Below the pieces are notes generated by a model. It ran no database searches. It saw nothing but the letters and a program-made list of their open reading frames with translations, and had not been told where the DNA came from. 46,281 nt of DNA from Oscillospiraceae bacterium (GTDB taxonomy: Bacteria > Bacillota > Clostridia > Oscillospirales > Oscillospiraceae): positions 1 through 46,281 of the forward strand of contig WQVH01000011.1 in assembly GCA_009781695.1 (NCBI GenBank). Direction: 5' to 3'. Below are positions 40,437 through 46,281 of this stretch, piece by piece; the stretch's first letter is position 1; each line of letters opens with the position of its first letter. The translations under genes and the position numbers were made by a program.

Positions 40437-40976
40437 ATGAACATTTGGCATAATGTCAGCCCCGATAGAATCAAGCCCCACGACTATCTCGGCGTAATTG
40501 AAATTTCAGAAGGTTCAAAGACTAAGTACGAACTTGACAAGGAAACCGGTGCACTGATTTTGGATCGAGTCCTATACACAAGCACAATCTATCCGGCAAA
40601 CTACGGTTTCATACCCCGCACATTTGCCGATGACAGTGATCCTTTGGACATTCTCGTTCTTTGCTGCGAAAAAATCCAACCCATGTCCCTTGTCAGATGC
40701 TATCCCATAGGTGCAATCATTATGACAGACGGCGATGCGCGAGATGAAAAGATCATTTCTATTCCTTTCAACGACCCACACTACAATGTCTATCATGATA
40801 TCAACGAACTGCCTCCTCATGTCTTCGAAGAAATGACTCACTTTTTCTCAGTCTATAAAAAGCTTGAGCATAAAGATACTGCGGTTTCGGAAGTGGTCGG
40901 CAGAGACGAGGCTATAAAATTTGTCGAACAGGCCATTGAGCAGTACAATGTACAGTTCGGAAAATATGGTGTATAA
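40437..40976 (+). CDS. ppa: Inorganic pyrophosphatase (family I)
   Basis: 179 residues. The signature DDSDPLDILVL lies near residue 65, preceded by EGSKTKYELDKETGAL and YPANYGFIPRT, and followed by RCYPIGAIIMTDGDARDEKI, as in family I soluble enzymes. It hydrolyses pyrophosphate in the cytoplasm. ATG at 40437 has GGTGGTG 6 nt upstream; the open frame further upstream lacks support. A strong hairpin follows its stop codon. Confidence 0.95.
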   Translation: MNIWHNVSPDRIKPHDYLGVIEISEGSKTKYELDKETGALILDRVLYTSTIYPANYGFIPRTFADDSDPLDILVLCCEKIQPMSLVRCYPIGAIIMTDGDARDEKIISIPFNDPHYNVYHDINELPPHVFEEMTHFFSVYKKLEHKDTAVSEVVGRDEAIKFVEQAIEQYNVQFGKYGV

Positions 40977-41018
40977 ATAGTTAATCTCTAATCAAACCGC
41001 AACAAAACAGCACTATAT

Positions 41019-41059
41019 AGCACATGCGCAGTAGATATTCCCACTGCGCATGTGCTTTT
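41019..41059. terminator. Terminator after ppa and the M6 protease
   Basis: Perfect 14-bp stem AGCACATGCGCAGT/ACTGCGCATGTGCT, 10-base loop, then TTTTG on the plus strand. A similar hairpin (45987-46021) follows the second gene of the C-terminal domain family. Confidence 0.85.
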
Positions 41060-41092
41060 GTTATTCACATTTTTCGTGCAAACTTGGGGCAG

Positions 41093-44000
41093 TTATTGCC
41101 CAAACAGGTCATTTGTGAGCAGAAGCTCCACAGTTTGGCCTGTACCCAATGTAAGCGTCAGATCCATGGTCTCCCAGTTTGCATCACGCTTGGTGACATC
41201 TATGAGATTGACATAACCGGTATTGTTCCATACACGATTGACTCGGACAAACTGCATTGCAGGGTTTTCATCCTGATCATACGCAGTCACTATCAATCCG
41301 GCATATGGTATCAACGCATTGACTCCGTCAAGCTGTGTCCAAATACGGATGATGCCCGCATTAGCCAATGATGCATTGCTACTATTTCCGTTGTTAAAGG
41401 CATTGAGACCCAAAACAGGAAGTTGCTCTGCAACAAACAAGTTGTTTATGAGCAGCACTTCAACACTTTGACCAAAGATCGTTACCGTAAAGAGGATCGT
41501 CTGCCACTGAGCATTCTTATCTACATCAAAGTTGACGTAGTTGTCCTGCCAACCTGAACCATCAATCCACTGACGATTCCTTGTGATCAGACCCAGTGCA
41601 TTATTGCCATCTTGATCAACAGCTGTCAGCACTGCGGACATTGGGATTGGCGCACCGACTCCGCCAAGCTGCGGCCAGATGCGGATATTGCCCGCCATGC
41701 TCGGAACTTCGTCACATGTACCGTTGTTGAAGGCTCTAAAGCTCAGGAACATATTGTTTATGAGCTGTACTTCAAACACTTGTCCACGATACTCCACGAC
41801 CATATCAATGTGCTGCCATGGCGCATGTTTGTTTACATCTATCAGACTCACATAATCTTGATTATTCCATATGCGGTTCACGTTGACAAATCCCATGGCC
41901 GGCGCACCGTCTTGATCATATGCTGTTACAGTCAGATTCGCATGTGACAGATTGCTGCCTGCGCCGTTGATTTGCGGCCACATACGGATTATGCCCATGT
42001 TCGCAAGACTTGCATTGTTGTTATTGCCATTGTTGAAGATGTTAAATGAGAGTGCGAAAGGCAAATTCACTTCAGCGCCGTTTACATATGCATACTTGTC
42101 GGAGTTGGTTTCTGAGCTTGCTCTTACATCCAAACGGCCGGTGGTATCAAATGTTATACCTGTATGATCTGTGGGAACTCTGATGAACACATCGAACTCA
42201 ATGGTTTCACCCGGCGAGATGGCAAAGAGATTGTTGAGAATCACAACATTTTGATCCATAGTATGCGCTTTATACTCAAACCCACCGTCAGTGGTATTCA
42301 TCACCGGAAGCCCCAACGCACCTTGAAGGACAACACGAACGATATCTGTCGCTGTGGCATCACCTGTGTGCGTCAGCGCCATTGTCTGAACCGAGAAATT
42401 TCCCGGAGATGCGATACTCGGTGTACCTACAGTTACAAGTTCGAGGCCACCGCCAACAACATACGCATCAGGCGCAGTGTTTCTGACTGCCACGTCATAG
42501 GAAAGAAATGTGCCAAAACGTCCGGAATTGTTGTGTCTTTGCAGTATATAGAAGTGGAACTCGTTGTGCGTATCTACCCACTCATTAACTGTATGTCCCG
42601 CAACACCCGGTCTCGGATCATCTGCACGGAATTTTTCAGGGAATTGCTCACGTAAGAATCTTGGATCGTTGTGCAAACCCGCATGGAATGTTGCCGCAGC
42701 CATATTGACATAATGACAATCCGCTTTCATGTAGTAGCTTCCATCCGCTTCAATAAACTGTACAATATCAAATGGACCGGGATTTGCATCAATTATGAAG
42801 GAAGCCGGATTTTCCATACCTCCCGCACGCGGGGCATTCGTATGGGTTATTCGGTTGATGAACACGCCATGATCATGCATGAAAGAGTCATATCCTGTCC
42901 TATCAACCACTTCCACTGAGAAGCCATGCTGACGTCCGGTAAGCGGAATTCCGTCCGGTGTACCAAAAATGCGTGTTTCACCGCCCACCGTAATCGACGT
43001 TTCAGGCCCGATATTGGTCAGCCCTATGCCCAAACTTCCCGGGCCATCTGTACGCATATAGTTCCATCGCACCGGATCAATTCGCCTAAATCCGGTACGC
43101 GGATCATATCCGTTCGGATCAAGGCTTCTTCCATCCCAAAGTGTAGCTCCGCCGGGCAGAAGATTTGCCGCCCAGTTCGAGGCAACCGCCGGAGTTCTGT
43201 TATCAAACTCAGCCCCCTGAATAACAATGCCTATGAAGCCTTCTATTTCCGCTCCATGATAGTCTAAAAACCCTTGATTCACCGGAACATTTCTTCCAAA
43301 AACTTCTCCGACAACAGGCGGACCTGCTCTAAACTGTGTATAGGGTACATACAAGATATCACGTGAATATTGCGGATCCGGACGTACCCAGTTCACCAAG
43401 CGGCCTGTAGGACTCGTGACGACACCTTGAATCCCGGAGACATTGTCTCTGCCTTCAATTGTGAGATCGGTAAAGCCGTTGGCTATTTTGCCCCTAATAT
43501 TCTGATGTGCGCCAACCGATGCACCATAAGTGGCGGGAATCATCCATCTTGTATGACCGCCTCCCGGACCGACAAATGTTCCGCGAGCCATTATATCCCA
43601 AGCACCTTGCAAACTGCGTCTTGGAATGGCTGCGTAAGGTGAGTTGTCATTATCAGGTAACCCCACCAGATGCCCTAGTTCATGAGAATAAGTGGACATA
43701 CCTGTACTTTCGCTCTGTGCAGATACCGGCATGCCTCTGACTATTGCGTCAAGACCAACGACATTAAATCCGGTATTGGCATGTGACCAAGTTCCGGCGG
43801 TGCCATACCATGAAGACCACGGCACATAGCGTGAAGGAACCGCTCCGAAATAGGGGTTGACTGCATTAGTCCGGGCATCATACATCGCCTCTTCAAGACG
43901 CCGTATAAGTTCACCTTGCACCCATTGCGAGTCACTCCAGTTGGCATAGAATGCAAGCCACTGTTCTGAGTACACAGGAGCATCTTCTTCCAGTAGTACA

Positions 44001-45634
44001 AAAGGTGAATCTTCATTCCATGTCTCACCAAATATCTCAAGTACTTCATCCGGAATGATATAGGTCACTGACTTTTCGTATACAGTACCTCCATCTTCAA
44101 GGAAAAGCTCGGCAACCACTACGTATTCGTATTCAAACTGCATATCCGCAAATCCTGCGATCTCCACCTGCATCACATCATCTGCCAATGCAAGTTTACG
44201 CAGGTTTGCATAGCTGGCAATAAACTGCGGACGAAATACTGTAGTTTGGAACTGCGCTTGGGTTAGATTTGTGTCCGGAAATTCTATTCTAAACGCATTA
44301 AATGCACTGACTAAATTCGCCGTTTCATAGGCGCTTCTTGCAGCGGTGAAGCCCGCAGTCAAAGTCCTGTTACCCAAGAGATTGGGCGGATTGGTCGTAA
44401 CTTCCGCTCTCCACATGGCTTCATAATCAAGCATAAAGAAATTCGGCCAAGCTTCCGCTATATCAAATCCCGGCGCAGTGACTTGATTGTATAGGTTTCT
44501 GACTCTTGCATATCCTGTGAAGTCCATACCTGTCATTCCCGGCATAACTTCCCTTGTAATCGGATGCACAATATCGGTAGTCTCCGCAATTTGACCCCAA
44601 TCGATCACACCTTCAGGTCTGACATCAAACATCATTGAACCCATTTCCTGCCATGTTGCCGTCTGCGCATAACCTGCACCTGTGATAAAGATAAATTCGT
44701 ACATGACATTTCCATCTTCGTCAACAAAATTGTCAACAAAATAAGGATCCTGCTCCATCGCCGCTCTGACAACAGTCGGGGTGAATGTGGCATTTGAAGC
44801 GAGTGTTGTTCCGGCACCCGGTACAGGAATTGCGCTTGCGAAGTTGACATCCATGAGATTACCGGTTCCCCATCCCCACTGCGGGAACTGATTGCCAAAA
44901 TGGAAGTTATCTCCAAAATCGTAACGGCCTCCGAAAATGCCACCCGAAGGACGTGGATCTCTGTTCCAGAAGCTGCCTGTCGGAGCAAATTGGAACTCAA
45001 ACATAGGCATCATAAATGGGCCGTAGATGTCTAACGTGATGTTCCACTGACCGAGTGAGTTTTCAAGCCAATATCCACCGATTGTAATGCTGTTATTTAA
45101 CTCTGTGTATGGTCGGTTAAAGAAATCGTCCCAGAGTTGAGCCACACACATGTCACAACCGACTCCGGTCTCGACATTGCAGCCAAGTTTCTCAAGTGGA
45201 CAAACAAATACATTTACTACACGCTGCGGATTGCCCATCAACCCTGCACCGGCAGGCCCTCTGGTCATGAGCGGCCGATCCGGAAATTCTACGATGATGA
45301 GTGCACCTCTAAAGTCAATTGCATCAGAAACATCAGGCCGATCGCTGCGATATCCATCCCAATCGACAATCGGGTGACGTGTATAATCTTCCCAGGTTTG
45401 GTGCTCGGGTAATCTCCACGATTGGGGATCGATAGCCATTGCGTTGAGCTGCTCCGGAGTGACACCCATCGTACCCCTTGCAAGCCCCTGATCAACCGGG
45501 ATAACGATCCCAAACTGCTCTGGTGTCGGCTCTTGTATGGCATTCACCATACTGACTGTTGGCAAAAGAAGAATAACTGCTAATGTGATTGCCAACGCCT
45601 TAAGCCCTAAACGCTTTTTTAATGTAGACTTCAT
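41093..45634 (-). CDS. Secreted M6-type metalloprotease with three C-terminal repeat domains
   Basis: 1513 residues. Residues 1-32 form a signal peptide (ITLAVILLLPTVSMVNA). The catalytic domain carries SHELGHLVGLPDND (HExxH, His651) and a WDIMARG turn shortly after, as in immune-inhibitor-A-like M6 peptidases. A beta-rich region (about 700-1190) follows, and then three repeats of about 105 residues (1198-1300, 1300-1410, 1411-1513) with the pattern FNNG, IRIWPQL, a DQDG turn, an N..W turn, V.K...W and a closing L..N.LFGQ. The repeats look like an undescribed or unassigned beta-sandwich module. It is likely a secreted, surface-attached protease for host or food protein. A short ribosome site GGAAGG precedes the ATG. 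Confidence 0.92.
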   Translation of the reverse strand: MKSTLKKRLGLKALAITLAVILLLPTVSMVNAIQEPTPEQFGIVIPVDQGLARGTMGVTPEQLNAMAIDPQSWRLPEHQTWEDYTRHPIVDWDGYRSDRPDVSDAIDFRGALIIVEFPDRPLMTRGPAGAGLMGNPQRVVNVFVCPLEKLGCNVETGVGCDMCVAQLWDDFFNRPYTELNNSITIGGYWLENSLGQWNITLDIYGPFMMPMFEFQFAPTGSFWNRDPRPSGGIFGGRYDFGDNFHFGNQFPQWGWGTGNLMDVNFASAIPVPGAGTTLASNATFTPTVVRAAMEQDPYFVDNFVDEDGNVMYEFIFITGAGYAQTATWQEMGSMMFDVRPEGVIDWGQIAETTDIVHPITREVMPGMTGMDFTGYARVRNLYNQVTAPGFDIAEAWPNFFMLDYEAMWRAEVTTNPPNLLGNRTLTAGFTAARSAYETANLVSAFNAFRIEFPDTNLTQAQFQTTVFRPQFIASYANLRKLALADDVMQVEIAGFADMQFEYEYVVVAELFLEDGGTVYEKSVTYIIPDEVLEIFGETWNEDSPFVLLEEDAPVYSEQWLAFYANWSDSQWVQGELIRRLEEAMYDARTNAVNPYFGAVPSRYVPWSSWYGTAGTWSHANTGFNVVGLDAIVRGMPVSAQSESTGMSTYSHELGHLVGLPDNDNSPYAAIPRRSLQGAWDIMARGTFVGPGGGHTRWMIPATYGASVGAHQNIRGKIANGFTDLTIEGRDNVSGIQGVVTSPTGRLVNWVRPDPQYSRDILYVPYTQFRAGPPVVGEVFGRNVPVNQGFLDYHGAEIEGFIGIVIQGAEFDNRTPAVASNWAANLLPGGATLWDGRSLDPNGYDPRTGFRRIDPVRWNYMRTDGPGSLGIGLTNIGPETSITVGGETRIFGTPDGIPLTGRQHGFSVEVVDRTGYDSFMHDHGVFINRITHTNAPRAGGMENPASFIIDANPGPFDIVQFIEADGSYYMKADCHYVNMAAATFHAGLHNDPRFLREQFPEKFRADDPRPGVAGHTVNEWVDTHNEFHFYILQRHNNSGRFGTFLSYDVAVRNTAPDAYVVGGGLELVTVGTPSIASPGNFSVQTMALTHTGDATATDIVRVVLQGALGLPVMNTTDGGFEYKAHTMDQNVVILNNLFAISPGETIEFDVFIRVPTDHTGITFDTTGRLDVRASSETNSDKYAYVNGAEVNLPFALSFNIFNNGNNNNASLANMGIIRMWPQINGAGSNLSHANLTVTAYDQDGAPAMGFVNVNRIWNNQDYVSLIDVNKHAPWQHIDMVVEYRGQVFEVQLINNMFLSFRAFNNGTCDEVPSMAGNIRIWPQLGGVGAPIPMSAVLTAVDQDGNNALGLITRNRQWIDGSGWQDNYVNFDVDKNAQWQTILFTVTIFGQSVEVLLINNLFVAEQLPVLGLNAFNNGNSSNASLANAGIIRIWTQLDGVNALIPYAGLIVTAYDQDENPAMQFVRVNRVWNNTGYVNLIDVTKRDANWETMDLTLTLGTGQTVELLLTNDLFGQ

Positions 45635-45937
45635 TATATCATTTACCTTCCAATCTTTTTGTAATAAAAAGTGACATCAATGTCAGCCTAACGCAAGTCG
45701 ATGGCCATACATGCGAAAAACACGCTCGTCCGGATGCATTGACTAGTGTAACGTATTCTAAATAACTAGGTCTTATCAAAAACTATAATGTAAACGTGAA
45801 ATTACTCGGTGTAAACTACGAGCAGCAACAATCCTCCCTTCTTCTAATTATCGCATGAATCTACATGATTTAACACTTTATAGGATTAAATCACACTATG
45901 CCAAAAACGTCAACCGGCTTTTTGAATTCCATCACCC

Positions 45938-45985
45938 TAAGCTGGCGGGAGTCGAACTCCCATCGGTTCGACTCCCGCCAGCTTA
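45938..45985. repeat. Perfect 20-bp-arm palindrome
   Basis: Arms TAAGCTGGCGGGAGTCGAAC and the exact inverse, 8-base loop. Its GGGAGTCGAAC core looks like a tRNA T arm, but no cloverleaf can be formed. It is related in design to the palindrome at 17140-17166. Confidence 0.8.
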
Positions 45986-45986
45986 A

Positions 45987-46021
45987 CACACATGCGACGA
46001 GATATATCCCGCCGCATGTGT
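45987..46021. terminator. Hairpin downstream of the edge gene
   Basis: ACACATGCG...CGCATGTGT stem around an AGATATATCCC loop. Its loop and outer stem match the hairpin after the M6 protease gene (41019-41056), as if duplicated with the gene end. Confidence 0.6.
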
Positions 46022-46070
46022 ATGTCTTTCTATGCGCACTGATGAGCGCAAACTTGAATTATTGGACTAC

Positions 46071-46281
46071 TTATTGCCCAAACAAATCATTTTGCAGGAG
46101 CAATGTTACCGTTTGACCTGTGCCTAGTGTAACTGTCAAATTGATGATCTCCCAGTTCGCATCACGCTTGGTGACATCTATGAGATTGACATAGTTTGTA
46201 TTGTTCCATATGCGGTTGACTCTGACAAATTCCATTGCAGGAGCACCGTCTTGATCAGTAGCCGTCACAACCAATCCCTCA
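46071..46281 (-). CDS. C-terminal end of a second surface protein, cut by the window edge
   Basis: Only the last ~69 codons are in view. They match the final C-terminal repeat of the M6 protease almost residue for residue (VTATDQDGAPAMEFVRVNR, YVNLIDVTKRDANWE, closing LLLQNDLFGQ). The gene is leftward, upstream of the M6 protease gene, with its beginning outside the window. The N-terminal function is unknown; the shared C-terminal module and the shared 3' hairpin indicate duplication. Confidence 0.85.
   Translation of the reverse strand, partial: EGLVVTATDQDGAPAMEFVRVNRIWNNTNYVNLIDVTKRDANWEIINLTVTLGTGQTVTLLLQNDLFGQ

Larger units (their letters stand above)
45635..46070. other. Intergenic region between two surface-protein genes
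   Basis: 436 bases without a convincing ORF. It holds upstream sequence of the M6 protease gene (45635-45850, no consensus promoter recognised), a segment CAACCGGCTTTTTGA near 45911-45925 shared with the inverted repeat at 6326-6484, the perfect palindrome 45938-45985, and the hairpin 45987-46021. Confidence 0.6.

Noticed and set aside
45938-45985. tRNA gene suggested by GTTCGACTCCCGCCAGC
   Set aside because: It is one half of a perfect palindrome; no anticodon or D arm can be drawn.

Overview
The window looks like a chromosomal contig from an uncultured, anaerobic, low-to-mid GC Firmicute of the class Clostridia. Signs of this are DnaD/DnaC-type helicase loaders, HemZ, MurT/GatD, an S-layer-homology surface protein, copper-amine-oxidase-N stalk domains, an infC-rpmI-rplT operon started at an ATT codon behind a long leader, and strong GGAGG ribosome binding sites throughout. 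No species is assigned.

Layout. 1-360: a leftward tRNA-Asp/tRNA-Thr pair in which the tRNA-Thr is cut at its anticodon arm, next to inverted and direct repeats typical of the end of an integrated element. 422-5014: an RluA-type pseudouridine synthase, a small membrane protein too short for routine calling, a DASS-type transporter, a DUF1576 membrane protein and an overlapping small gene. 5109-8704: a secreted stalk-domain protein, a long inverted repeat, and murT-gatD (lipid II amidation). 8797-11093: a DUF2975/XRE regulator/DUF4173 operon. 11288-12640: infC-rpmI-rplT with leader and attenuator. 12791-14173: rmuC. 14194-22332: a leftward island carA, carB-dapF fusion, gatC, gatA, gatB. 22589-28280: tRNA-Pro, a large SLH surface protein, two small membrane proteins and a methyltransferase. 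28361-31496: purC and a nuclease-helicase. 31675-35802: an MBL hydrolase, hemZ, a nucleoside kinase, a zinc-ribbon membrane protein and ndk. 35842-39215: a GTPase-dnaD-dnaC operon. 39400-40976: ccdA and ppa. 41093 to the right edge: a large M6-type metalloprotease and the end of a second protein sharing its C-terminal domain.

The main discovery candidate is that all three glutamine-dependent amidotransferases in the window appear to have lost their glutaminase active sites while their synthetase partners look intact. CarA has Asp, Ala and Asp in place of the Cys-His-Glu triad. GatA lacks the Lys/cis-Ser/Ser triad and its N-terminal ~60 residues. GatD has Gly and Thr in place of Cys and His. 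CarB, GatB and MurT keep their recognisable motifs. The simplest reading is a lineage that feeds free ammonia directly into carbamoyl phosphate, Gln-tRNA/Asn-tRNA and lipid II amidation, comparable to the ammonia-dependent mammalian CPS1 but spread across unrelated amidotransferase families. The DapF domain fused to CarB has also lost one of its two catalytic cysteines. All assignments come from reading the sequence; no database search was run.
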